A DNA stretch of 6,320 nucleotides from Halobacteriales archaeon QS_9_68_42 (GCA_003022905.1 PXSE01000088.1:1-6320); one strand, 5' to 3'. Shown: positions 1-6,133, numbered from the stretch's first letter. Notes: generated by a model from the sequence alone, not told the origin. Made by a program: numbers and translations.

Positions 1-1
1 C

Positions 2-682
2 CTCGACACGCTCGTGGAGATGGGGACGCTCAGCCCCGAGGCCGACCGCGAGGTGATGTCGAACGTGATGGAGCTGGCCATCGCCGACGCCCGCGGCGAG
101 GAGATAGAGCAGTACCGCGTCCAGCAGATCATCCAGCAGGTCGAGGACACTATCTACGAGTTCCCGCTTCGGTTGCCGCCCAACCTCGCGCTGGTGCTGC
201 GCGTCGCCACCGTCGTCGAAGGGGTCTGCGTGACGCTGGACCCCGAGTTCGACTTCATCGCCGTCGCCACCGACTACCTCGGCGAGCAGGGGTACATCGA
301 GGAGAGCGCCCGCGACTACGTCGAGGACCGGGTCGGCGAGTTCCAGGACCTCGGCGAGTCGCTGGTGCGGGTGCCGCCGAAGCTCGAGCGCACCCTCGAC
401 AGCGTCGAGCGGGGCGACGTCACCGTCCAGTTCGAGGTCGCAGGCGACGAGCGCGCGCTGGACCGGCTCGCAAAGCGGCTGATACTCGGCGGGTTGTTGT
501 CGGCGACGGTAATGGCCTCGGCGGTGCTGTTTGCCTTCTCGACGCCGATAGCCGCGGCGGCGCCCGCCGCTCTCGCGGTCCCGGTCGCGCTGCTGCTGTG
601 GCGGTCGTTCCGCAAGCGCCGCGGCATCCGGGCGACCCCGCAGTTCACCCGCCAGCAGATGCGACAGCGGCGCGACGAGTGA
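2..682 (+). CDS. UbiB/ABC1 (AarF/ADCK) family atypical kinase, C-terminal part
   Basis: The reading frame is open to the left edge, so the N-terminus and the whole kinase-like catalytic core lie outside the window; 226 residues remain. The stretch around visible residues 56-84 (FPLRLPPNLALVLR, then EGVCVTLDPEFD) matches the C-terminal signature of the UbiB/ABC1 family. The last part holds two hydrophobic segments (about 159-180 and 183-200), followed by a basic tail rich in Arg and Gln, which fits the paired C-terminal membrane helices of this family. Family members are membrane-anchored atypical kinases or ATPases that support isoprenoid quinone biosynthesis; haloarchaea use menaquinone-type quinones, so a role in quinone lipid handling is inferred, not shown. 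A GTG at 14 lies in frame but is internal, because family similarity continues upstream of any plausible start. The gene ends with TGA at 680-682 and is followed by a 120-base gap before the aminotransferase, which has its own promoter. Confidence 0.85.
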   Translation, partial: LDTLVEMGTLSPEADREVMSNVMELAIADARGEEIEQYRVQQIIQQVEDTIYEFPLRLPPNLALVLRVATVVEGVCVTLDPEFDFIAVATDYLGEQGYIEESARDYVEDRVGEFQDLGESLVRVPPKLERTLDSVERGDVTVQFEVAGDERALDRLAKRLILGGLLSATVMASAVLFAFSTPIAAAAPAALAVPVALLLWRSFRKRRGIRATPQFTRQQMRQRRDE

Positions 683-711
683 CAGTAATTGCTGTGACCC
701 GCCACCGGTAC

Positions 712-738
712 GACCGCCCGGGATCGAGCGGTCGATCC
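712..738. repeat. Two overlapping, mutually exclusive inverted repeats
   Basis: Two perfect inverted repeats overlap here. One pairs GACCGC (712-717) with GCGGTC (728-733); the other pairs GGATCGA (721-727) with TCGATCC (732-738) across a four-base loop. Both use bases 732-733, so they cannot form together. The block is flanked by two direct copies of CCGGTAC (705-711 and 737-743). It lies about 30-60 bases upstream of the aminotransferase TATA-like tract and downstream of the kinase stop. It could be an operator for the aminotransferase or a 3'-end structure of the kinase mRNA; the sequence does not decide between them. Confidence 0.4.
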
Positions 739-766
739 GGTACTGACGCACAGCAGTCACGGTGGG

Positions 767-784
767 CGGCGCGCTTTTGCGCCG
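767..784 (+). promoter_or_regulatory. Core promoter (TATA-like tract in a dyad) of the aminotransferase gene
   Basis: TTTT at 775-778 is the only A/T tract in a very GC-rich neighbourhood and is centred about 26 bases before the ATG at 803. That is the spacing expected when transcription begins at or next to the start codon. No Shine-Dalgarno precedes the ATG, which fits a leaderless mRNA. The tract sits in the spacer of a perfect inverted repeat, CGGCGC (767-772) and GCGCCG (779-784). A factor bound to the dyad would compete with TBP; that regulatory reading is inference. Confidence 0.5.
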
Positions 785-802
785 TGGCCCCGTCCGGTGT
801 GT

Positions 803-1864
803 ATGCAGATCGAACCGTTCGCGCTCGAGCGCTTCTTCGCCGAACACGAGGCCGACGCCGACGTGATGCTCGCCGAGAGCGGCATCCGACCGCTCCCGGC
901 GGGCCGCTTCGACACCGACCCCGGCGAACTGGGCTACGTCATTCCGACCGCGGGCGACCCCGAGTTCCGGGCCGAGGTGGGCGCGCTCCACGACCGGTCG
1001 GCCGCCGAGACGCTGTTCACCTGCGGGACACAGGAGGCGAACTTCCTCGCGTTCCTCGCGGCGGTCGAGTCGCACGCCGTTGTCGTCACGCCCACCTACG
1101 GCTCACTAACGGCCGTCCCGCGGGCGGTCGGCGAGGTGACCGAGGTGCCGTTGGCCGACGGCTGGCGGCTCGACCCCGAAGCGGTGACGGAGGCCCTGCG
1201 GCCCGACACCGACCTCGTCGTCGTCAACAACCCGAACAACCCGACGGGCCGGTACCACGACGAAGAGCGGATGCGGGCGGTCTATGAGGCCTGTGCCGAC
1301 AACGACACCTACCTGCTGTGCGACGAGGTGTACCGCCTGCTGGCCGACGAGCCCCAACCGCCGGTCGCGGGCCTCGGCCGGTACGGAATCTCGACGGCGG
1401 GCGTCTCGAAGTCGTTCGGCCTCGCCGGCCTGCGGTTCGGCTGGCTTTGCGCGCCCGAGCCGGTCGCCGAGGTCGCCGAGCGCTGGAAGGATTACACCAC
1501 CATCTCGCCGCCCAAATTCGGCCAGCACGTCGCCCGGCAGGCGCTCGACCGCCGCGAGGAACTGCTCGCGGAGAACCGGGCGCTCGCCGCCGACCACCGG
1601 GCCGTCGTCGCGGAGTTCCTCGCCGAACACGGACTAAGGTGGTCGGACCCGGACTGCGGCGTCAACGCGTTCGTCGAGGTGCCGGACGGCTTCGACGGCG
1701 GCGAGGCGTTCTGTCGACAAGTCGTCGAAGAGGAGTCAGTCGTGCTCGCGCCCGGCGAGGCGTTCGACCGCCCCGGATGGTTCCGTATCGGCTACGGCCT
1801 GCCGCGTGAGGAACTGGAGGCGGGGCTGGAGCGGGTGGGCGCGTTCCTCGACCGGCACGCCTGA
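803..1864 (+). CDS. PLP-dependent class I/II (fold-type I) aminotransferase
   Basis: Predicted cytosolic enzyme that moves an amino group between an amino acid and a 2-oxo acid using pyridoxal phosphate. In the 353-residue protein the fold-type I landmarks appear in order: GTQEAN (75-80) in the cofactor phosphate-binding region, PTYGS (97-101), NNPNNPTG (142-149) with Asn146 expected to contact the PLP ring, CDEVYR (173-178) with Asp174 expected to pair with the pyridine nitrogen, SKSFGLAGLRFGW (202-214) with Lys203 as the Schiff-base lysine and Arg211 as phosphate ligand, and FRIGYG (327-332) with Arg328 as the likely substrate-carboxylate arginine. All key residues are present, so it should be active. 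It is somewhat short for the family (often 380-400 residues), mainly because of a compact N-terminal arm. ATG 803 is chosen over an in-frame GTG at 797 because the TATA-like tract lies about 26 bases before it. The substrate cannot be told from sequence; aspartate-, aromatic- or special amino acid-type activities are all possible. Confidence 0.92.
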   Translation: MQIEPFALERFFAEHEADADVMLAESGIRPLPAGRFDTDPGELGYVIPTAGDPEFRAEVGALHDRSAAETLFTCGTQEANFLAFLAAVESHAVVVTPTYGSLTAVPRAVGEVTEVPLADGWRLDPEAVTEALRPDTDLVVVNNPNNPTGRYHDEERMRAVYEACADNDTYLLCDEVYRLLADEPQPPVAGLGRYGISTAGVSKSFGLAGLRFGWLCAPEPVAEVAERWKDYTTISPPKFGQHVARQALDRREELLAENRALAADHRAVVAEFLAEHGLRWSDPDCGVNAFVEVPDGFDGGEAFCRQVVEEESVVLAPGEAFDRPGWFRIGYGLPREELEAGLERVGAFLDRHA

Positions 1865-1878
1865 GTCGGCCGACTCAG
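1861..1878. repeat. Perfect 18-base palindrome overlapping a stop codon
   Basis: Bases 1861-1878 read the same on both strands (CTGAGTCGG followed by its exact complement). The TGA stop of the aminotransferase (1862-1864) lies inside the left arm. In RNA it would give a seven-base-pair stem closed by a GGCC loop. No T-run follows directly, so it is not a classic U-tract terminator. It may be an mRNA 3'-end hairpin or a binding site for a dimeric protein. Confidence 0.5.
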
Positions 1879-1907
1879 AGACGACGCGCGGCGGCGTTCA
1901 GATAAGC

Positions 1908-1927
1908 ACCGGCGAGCCGGTCTGTTT
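1908..1927 (+). terminator. Possible hairpin terminator of the aminotransferase gene
   Basis: ACCGG (1908-1912) and CCGGT (1917-1921) form a five-base-pair stem with a CGAG loop, followed by CTGTTT, one of the few short T-rich runs in this gap. It lies 44 bases after the aminotransferase stop and points the right way. Archaeal termination relies mainly on T-tracts and this one is short, so the call is weak. Confidence 0.25.
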
Positions 1928-1944
1928 CTGCTGGGTAACCAACC

Positions 1945-2073
1945 GAATCCTGGCGGACTGAAAGGGCGAGGTGCTCTCGGCGAACCTGGACGACGCAAGC
2001 ACCACAGGGAGCGAAGCGACCGAGGAGCACAGCGAGTCCCGGAAGTCGAGAGCGCCGAGGGCTTTCTGGATTC
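1945..2073. repeat. Structured repeat-like non-coding element with nested terminal arms
   Basis: The ends of this roughly 129-base stretch pair as nested arms: GAATCC (1945-1950) with GGATTC (2068-2073), GAAAG (1960-1964) with CTTTC (2062-2066), and GGTGCTCTCG (1970-1979) with CGAGAGCGCC (2047-2056), ten pairs including one G-T. Further in, 1985-1991 pairs with 2036-2042 at six of seven positions. The apical part (about 2007-2036) is purine-rich with recurring AGCGA and GAGGAGC words. From memory, closely similar sequence, including words like CACAGGGAGCGAAGCGACCG, is scattered between genes in many haloarchaeal chromosomes; this was not searched. Apparent reading frames across it have no recognisable protein features. 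It could be a small non-coding RNA, a mobile MITE-like remnant, or an mRNA 3'-end structure. It ends about 40 bases before the TATA-like tract of the HAD gene. Confidence 0.55.
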
Positions 2074-2100
2074 CTCAATCTCTATCTGAGCACTACCCAG

Positions 2101-2120
2101 CGCGCAGACGCGTTACTTTT
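2101..2120 (+). promoter_or_regulatory. Core promoter of the HAD phosphatase gene
   Basis: TTACTTTT (2113-2120) is an A/T-rich tract centred about 28 bases before the GTG at 2146, in the position of a TATA box for a leaderless transcript. Directly upstream is the small inverted repeat CGCG-CAGA-CGCG (2101-2112), where BRE or operator contacts would be expected. No Shine-Dalgarno is visible before the GTG. Confidence 0.5.
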
Positions 2121-2145
2121 GAACCCCGACCGCCTACCGACCGGC

Positions 2146-2820
2146 GTGACATACGAGGCGGTGTTGTTCGACGTCGACGACACGCTCTGTCGGTACCGGC
2201 GGACGGGCGACGAACTACTGGCGGCGGCCTTCGAGCGGACCGGTCACGACCGGTTCATCGCGCTGGAGGAGTACCACGACCGCTATCCCGAGTTCGTCAA
2301 CGACAGCGACTCCGTGATCGACCTCCGGGCACAGTGCTTTGCGGCCATCGCCGAGAAGAAGGGCCACGACCCGTCGGTCGGCCGCCGCATCGCAGAGGTG
2401 TACGCCGACGAGCGCGACCACGGCAACGTCGAGCCGCTCGCGGGCGTCGAGACGGCCCTTTCGGCGCTCGACGATCTGCCGCTGGGCGTCGTGACCAACG
2501 GCGCCCCGGCAATGCAGTCGGCGAAACTGGAGGCGCTCGGGCTGTCCGAGGCCTTCGACGTGGTGGTCCACGCCGGCTACGACGCGCCCGCCAAGCCCTC
2601 GCCGGCGCCGTTCGAGGCCGCACTCTCGAAGCTGTCGGTCCGCCCGGAGCGGGCCGTCCACGTCGGCAATTCCTTGCGGTCGGACGTGGCCGGCGCCCAA
2701 GCCGCCGGCGTCAGGACCGTCTGGCTGGCCGAGGATGCGGACCCGTCGACTGCGCGGGACCCCGAACCCGACCACGTCATCTCAACGCTCGCGGAACTGC
2801 CGTCGGTAATCCGGCAGTAG
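2146..2820 (+). CDS. HAD superfamily hydrolase, subfamily IA (phosphatase-like)
   Basis: Likely cytosolic phosphatase of 224 residues. Motif I is LFDVDDTL (7-14), with Asp9 as nucleophile and Asp11 as general acid/base. A helical cap occupies roughly residues 16-95. Motif II is VVTNG (115-119) with Thr117, motif III is AKPSP (149-153) with Lys150, and motif IV is VGNSLRSDVAGA (173-184). The first acidic residue of the usual GD-x4-D pattern is Asn175 here and Asp180 is retained; this may alter magnesium binding or may be a tolerated lineage variant. The VHVGNS and TVWL region resembles YjjG/phosphoglycolate-phosphatase-type relatives, but the substrate cannot be named. GTG 2146 is preferred to an in-frame TTG at 2119 because it puts motif I at the usual distance from the N-terminus and sits about 28 bases after the TATA-like tract, whereas the TTG overlaps that tract. 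The gene converges with the GTPase gene, with 16 bases between their stops. Confidence 0.88.
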   Translation: MTYEAVLFDVDDTLCRYRRTGDELLAAAFERTGHDRFIALEEYHDRYPEFVNDSDSVIDLRAQCFAAIAEKKGHDPSVGRRIAEVYADERDHGNVEPLAGVETALSALDDLPLGVVTNGAPAMQSAKLEALGLSEAFDVVVHAGYDAPAKPSPAPFEAALSKLSVRPERAVHVGNSLRSDVAGAQAAGVRTVWLAEDADPSTARDPEPDHVISTLAELPSVIRQ

Positions 2821-2836
2821 GTTGTGCCCGGCGCCG

Positions 2837-4483
2837 TCACTCCGCGGGCGTGACGTCGGTGACAGTGCCGACGCCCTTCGAGCGGCCCTCCCGGAAGACG
2901 AATCGCTGGCCCTCCTCGACTGTGTAGGGGCGGAACTTGAACCGGACGGTTGCGGCCCCGCTGTCGCCGGGCAGTAGCTGGCCCTCCTCGGGGTGGATGG
3001 AGACCGTCTCGCTCACCGTCTCGAGGTGGACCACCGGCTCGTAGCCGTCGTGGATGCGGGTCGGGTGGTTCAGCACCATCACCTCGGCGGTGAACTCCCG
3101 GACCGGCGTCGGGTCGGCCGACCGCGGCAGGAGCACCATCCCGCGCTCGAGGTTTGCCTCCTCGATGCCCTTCAGCGCGATGCCGACGATGCGGCCGGCC
3201 GAGGCCGACTCCACGCGGTGGTAGTGCATCTCGATGGAGCGGACCTCCACCTCGCGGAAGCTCCCGTCGGCCAGCGGCCCCACGAGCAGTTCGTCGCCGG
3301 CCTCGACTGTGCCCGACCGGACCGTCCCCGAGGCCACCGCGCCGACGCCGGTGACGTTGTACGTCCGGTCGATGTACATCGAGAACTCACCTTCGGTCTC
3401 GCCGGTCTTCGGTAGCCGCTCGAACAGCTCGTCCAGTACCGGCAGGCCCTCCATCGTGACCGCGCTCGTGGTCACGACGGGGACGACCTGCTCGTTTATC
3501 TCCTCGAGTGCGGCCTCGACGCCGTGCCGTTCGACCGACAGCGGCGCCCGGTCGGCGTCACGGAGCAGCCGCTCTATCTCCCGTTCGACCTCCTCGACCC
3601 GCTCCTGGGAGACCATGTCGGTCTTCGTGACCGCGACGACGGTCGGCAGTTCCGTCGCAAGCAGGATGCCGAGGTGCTCGCGGGTGGTCTTGGTGGGGCC
3701 GTCGTCGGCGGCGACCACCAGCAGGCCGTAGTCGAGTTTCTGGCCGACCAGTCCGCGGATGGTGGTCCGGAGCCACGGCTCGTGGCCGACGGTATCGACG
3801 AACGACACCAGGCGGTCGGACTCCTCGACGACCCGGGCGCGGTCGGACTTGCGGTGGGGGTTGTCCATCCGAACGGCGCCCTCGCCATCGAAGCCGTACA
3901 CGCCGTAGGAGAGGTCCGCCGACAGGCCCCGCTCCATCTCGTGGGGCTGAACGTCCAGGAAGCTCCGGGTGCCGCCCTGGCCGTCGTCGGGGTCGCCGGT
4001 GACGAGCGACCCCACGAGCGTCGACTTGCCGTGGTCGACGTGGCCCGCCGTGCCGACGACGATGTGGTCGTCGTCGACGTCCAGCACCGCCCCCTCCTGT
4101 AGCGTCGCAACGCCGACAAGTCCCTCGGCGTCGCCGCCGCGGTGGCCCCGCTCGACGGTCGAGCCGTCGGCGGCGACGCCCCACGTCTGGACATCGTCGA
4201 TGTGGGCGCCGGCCTCCTCGGCGATGAGCGACAGCACGTCCATCGACTCGGAGAACACCCCCGGGTCGATGCCGGCGATGCCGCCGTCGTCGGTGACGCC
4301 GACGACGTAAGTGGCCTCGCCGTCGCCCGACAGCACGCGGTGCCGGAGCTGGGCGACGAGCGATTCGAGACGACCGTCAGTAAGGTGGACCGAACGCGTG
4401 AGCCGTTCCTTGAACTCCACGCTGCCGCCCTCCCGTTCGCCGGCCTCGAGGGCCCGCTGGAGCGCGGCGCGGTCGGCGCTCAT
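2837..4483 (-). CDS. GTPBP1/GTPBP2-like translational GTPase (EF-Tu/EF1A-related)
   Basis: A 548-residue GTPase. Residues 1 to about 138 form an N-terminal domain (EFKERLT, ESLVAQLRHRV, EATYVVGV, then a helix ending near GAHIDDV) that resembles the N-terminal region of eukaryotic GTPBP1/2. The G domain follows: P-loop GHVDHGKS (147-154), switch I region MERGLSADLSYGVYGF (183-198), DTVGH (230-234) with His234 matching the catalytic His of EF-Tu, TKTD (286-289) in place of NKxD, and TSA (339-341). A beta-barrel domain II (about 367-455) and domain III (about 460-548) complete the EF-Tu-like plan. Eukaryotic GTPBP1 binds aminoacyl-tRNA and is linked to stalled-ribosome resolution and exosome-coupled mRNA decay; the archaeal role is inferred. 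ATG 4483 is preferred to an in-frame GTG at 4510. It starts 45 bases after the phosphatase stop and has no clear TATA of its own, so co-transcription is likely. No Shine-Dalgarno is obvious. Confidence 0.9.
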   Translation of the reverse strand: MSADRAALQRALEAGEREGGSVEFKERLTRSVHLTDGRLESLVAQLRHRVLSGDGEATYVVGVTDDGGIAGIDPGVFSESMDVLSLIAEEAGAHIDDVQTWGVAADGSTVERGHRGGDAEGLVGVATLQEGAVLDVDDDHIVVGTAGHVDHGKSTLVGSLVTGDPDDGQGGTRSFLDVQPHEMERGLSADLSYGVYGFDGEGAVRMDNPHRKSDRARVVEESDRLVSFVDTVGHEPWLRTTIRGLVGQKLDYGLLVVAADDGPTKTTREHLGILLATELPTVVAVTKTDMVSQERVEEVEREIERLLRDADRAPLSVERHGVEAALEEINEQVVPVVTTSAVTMEGLPVLDELFERLPKTGETEGEFSMYIDRTYNVTGVGAVASGTVRSGTVEAGDELLVGPLADGSFREVEVRSIEMHYHRVESASAGRIVGIALKGIEEANLERGMVLLPRSADPTPVREFTAEVMVLNHPTRIHDGYEPVVHLETVSETVSIHPEEGQLLPGDSGAATVRFKFRPYTVEEGQRFVFREGRSKGVGTVTDVTPAE

Positions 4484-4528
4484 CCTGAACGGTTCGGGAA
4501 CGTAGCCCACTGGAGGGGTACCGACCGC

Positions 4529-5209
4529 CTACGAGTCCGCTCGCACCCGCTCGAGCGCCTCCAGGAAGCCGTCGGCGAAGGCGGCCTCGGTCACCTCGTC
4601 GGCGGCCGCCAGGGCGACGTCGTCGGCGTTGGCGACGGCGATGGAGCGGCCGGCGACCGCGAAGGCGGCGGCGTCGTTCTCGGAGTCGCCGACCGCGACG
4701 AACGACTCCGGCGGGCGCTCCAGCAGTCGGGCCGCCGTCATCAGTCCCGTCCCCTTGTCAACGTCGGGCGACTTGACGTGGTAAGCGTAGCCGGTGTCGA
4801 CCACCTCCATGCCGTGGGCGTCGGCCGCCGTCTCCAGTGGTTCAAGCGGCCGCTCCCGGGAGACCGCGAGTTCGGTCTCCCGCCAGCGGTTCACGGTGTC
4901 GACGGCCCCCCACCCGAGGTCGTGGCCCGCCTCCTGGTACTCGGCGGCGACGGCCTCGGCGGCCGCCCGGTCGCCGTTGTAGGCCACCTCGTCGGCATCC
5001 TCGACGTACACCGCGCCGCCATTCTCGGCGATGACGTTCTCCGGCACCCCGAAGAACTCACACAGCCCGACCGGGTACGGGAACGACTTGCCGGTTGCGA
5101 TCACGATGGGCGCCTCCCACGCCCGCAGGGCGTCGAACACGCGCGGGTCGATGGACTTGTCCGGACGGGTGAGCGTGCCGTCGATGTCGACCGCCAGCGG
5201 CGGGACCAT
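4529..5209 (-). CDS. Phosphoglycolate phosphatase-type HAD-IIB hydrolase
   Basis: A 226-residue cytosolic phosphatase of the archaeal phosphoglycolate phosphatase type (Cof-like HAD-IIB). Expected reaction: removal of phosphate from 2-phosphoglycolate, a by-product of DNA damage repair and oxygenase side reactions. Motif I is DIDGTLT (8-14) with Asp8 and Asp10, motif II is IATGKS (37-42) with Thr39, motif III lysine is Lys152 in VDKGTG, and motif IV is VGDSENDAAAF (173-183) with Asp175 and Asp179. A type C2 alpha/beta cap lies between motifs II and III (about 65-150). AENGG (61-65) after motif II is typical of this branch. Length is normal for the family. ATG 5209 starts right at motif I and lies about 27 bases from the A/T core of the divergent promoter, which suggests a leaderless mRNA. 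It probably leads a two-gene unit with the GTPase gene. Sugar-phosphate or mannosyl-type phosphatases are alternative activities within this fold. Confidence 0.88.
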   Translation of the reverse strand: MVPPLAVDIDGTLTRPDKSIDPRVFDALRAWEAPIVIATGKSFPYPVGLCEFFGVPENVIAENGGAVYVEDADEVAYNGDRAAAEAVAAEYQEAGHDLGWGAVDTVNRWRETELAVSRERPLEPLETAADAHGMEVVDTGYAYHVKSPDVDKGTGLMTAARLLERPPESFVAVGDSENDAAAFAVAGRSIAVANADDVALAAADEVTEAAFADGFLEALERVRADS

Positions 5210-5227
5210 ACCGGCGGTTCGGCCGCC

Positions 5228-5244
5228 GCAGGTATCAAGCCTGC
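5228..5244. promoter_or_regulatory. Symmetric divergent promoter shared by the phosphatase and metallohydrolase genes
   Basis: The start codons of the divergent genes (ATG 5209 on minus, ATG 5264 on plus) are 54 bases apart. The only A/T-rich core between them, TATCAAG at 5233-5239, lies almost exactly midway, about 27 bases from each start. It reads TATCAA on plus and TTGATA on minus, and both are plausible haloarchaeal TATA-like boxes. It is flanked by perfect inverted arms GCAGG (5228-5232) and CCTGC (5240-5244). The two genes may therefore share one TBP site, or the dyad may bind a regulator controlling both. A second inverted repeat, GGCGG (5213-5217) with CCGCC (5223-5227), lies on the phosphatase side. 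Confidence 0.5.
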
Positions 5245-5263
5245 CGCCGACCTATCGGGTCGC

Positions 5264-6133
5264 ATGTCGGTCTCCCACGCGGTCGGCGACGTGTACGCCG
5301 TCGACCCGCGGCTGATGGGTACGCCCGGTGCGCTCACGCTATACGTCGTCGACGCGCCGGAGCCGGCCATCGTCGACACGGGCTCGGCGAACTCCCCCAC
5401 CCACATTCACGAGGCGCTCTCGGAGCTGGACATCGACCGCGAGGCCGTCGCGCACGTCCTCGTCACACACGTCCATCTCGACCACGCCGGCGGCGCCGGC
5501 CACCTCGCTGAACGACTGCCGAACGCCACCTTCCACGTCCACGAGCGGGGGTACCCCTACCTCACCGACGCCGAGAAGCTGGCCAGCCTGAAGCGCAGCG
5601 TCGACAAAGCGATGGGCGTCGAGGACGCCTACGGCCAGCCGAAGCTGCTGGACGCCGAGCGGTGTCGGGTCGTCTCCGGCGGCGAGTCGGTCGACCTCGG
5701 CGACCGGAAGCTGGAACTCGTCGACGCGCCGGGCCACGCGCCGCACCACTACGCGGCGTTCGACCCCGCGACCGGGGGGCTGTTCTCCGTCGACGCCGCC
5801 GGGATGCACTTGGCGGGCGAGATGCGGCCGACCACGCCGCCGCCGGGGTTCGACCTGGAGGCCAACCTCGAGACGGTCGAACGGCTCCGGGCCTTCGAGC
5901 CGTCCATCAACTTCTACGGCCACGTCGGGCCCGGCGGCGACGACGCCGTCGCCGAGCTGGACCGCTACGAGAGGATGCTCCCGGAGTGGGTCGAGACGGT
6001 CGCAGAACGCCGGGAGGCACACGGCGACGATGTCGCCGCCATCGTCGGGTCGCTTGCGGGCCGCTGGCAGAGCCCGACCGTCGAGCGGGACGTGGCGGGC
6101 GTGATGCACTACCTCGACCGCGAGGACGGGTAG
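5264..6133 (+). CDS. Metallo-beta-lactamase-fold metallohydrolase
   Basis: A 289-residue hydrolase of the metallo-beta-lactamase superfamily. The metal-site signature is THVHLDHAGG (68-77), the HxHxDH motif with His69, His71, Asp73 and His74. Further ligands are His158 (APGHAPHH), Asp177 (LFSVDAAG) and His220 (NFYGHVGP), giving a complete dinuclear metal site. VDTG (37-40) is the conserved turn before it. The segment between about 88 and 150 and the helical C-terminal tail (about 228-289) probably shape the substrate pocket. The ligand pattern would also suit glyoxalase II-like, lactonase-like or RNase-Z-related activities, so the substrate is open. No signal peptide is visible. ATG 5264 is chosen because similarity begins right after it (VYAVDP) and the shared A/T core lies about 27 bases upstream. 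The frame stays open far upstream, but that part is antisense to two real genes. The stop is two bases from the stop of a convergent gene. Confidence 0.9.
   Translation: MSVSHAVGDVYAVDPRLMGTPGALTLYVVDAPEPAIVDTGSANSPTHIHEALSELDIDREAVAHVLVTHVHLDHAGGAGHLAERLPNATFHVHERGYPYLTDAEKLASLKRSVDKAMGVEDAYGQPKLLDAERCRVVSGGESVDLGDRKLELVDAPGHAPHHYAAFDPATGGLFSVDAAGMHLAGEMRPTTPPPGFDLEANLETVERLRAFEPSINFYGHVGPGGDDAVAELDRYERMLPEWVETVAERREAHGDDVAAIVGSLAGRWQSPTVERDVAGVMHYLDREDG

Noticed and set aside
598..1287. Arg/Pro-rich plus-strand open frame over the kinase end and aminotransferase
   Set aside because: Its basic, low-complexity composition is unlike acidic haloarchaeal proteins, and it overlaps two genes with clear motifs.
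1875..2078. Small minus-strand frame across the structured element
   Set aside because: It has no recognisable domain and no supporting promoter; the sequence is better explained as a non-coding repeat-like element.
2821..2836. Terminator between the convergent HAD and GTPase genes
   Set aside because: The 16 bases contain no T-run or meaningful hairpin beyond the GGCGCC word.
1971..2927. Plus-strand open frame covering the HAD gene in another phase
   Set aside because: Its composition is Arg-rich and low in complexity; the HAD frame carries all four catalytic motifs.
4484..4510. Upstream GTG start at 4510 for the GTPase
   Set aside because: It would add nine residues without family support; ATG 4483 is simpler, although no ribosome binding site distinguishes the two.
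4142..5263. Long plus-strand open frame running in phase into the metallohydrolase
   Set aside because: It is antisense to the GTPase and phosphatase genes, shows no family motif, and similarity to metallohydrolases begins only at 5264. Stop-free antisense frames are usual in GC-rich DNA.
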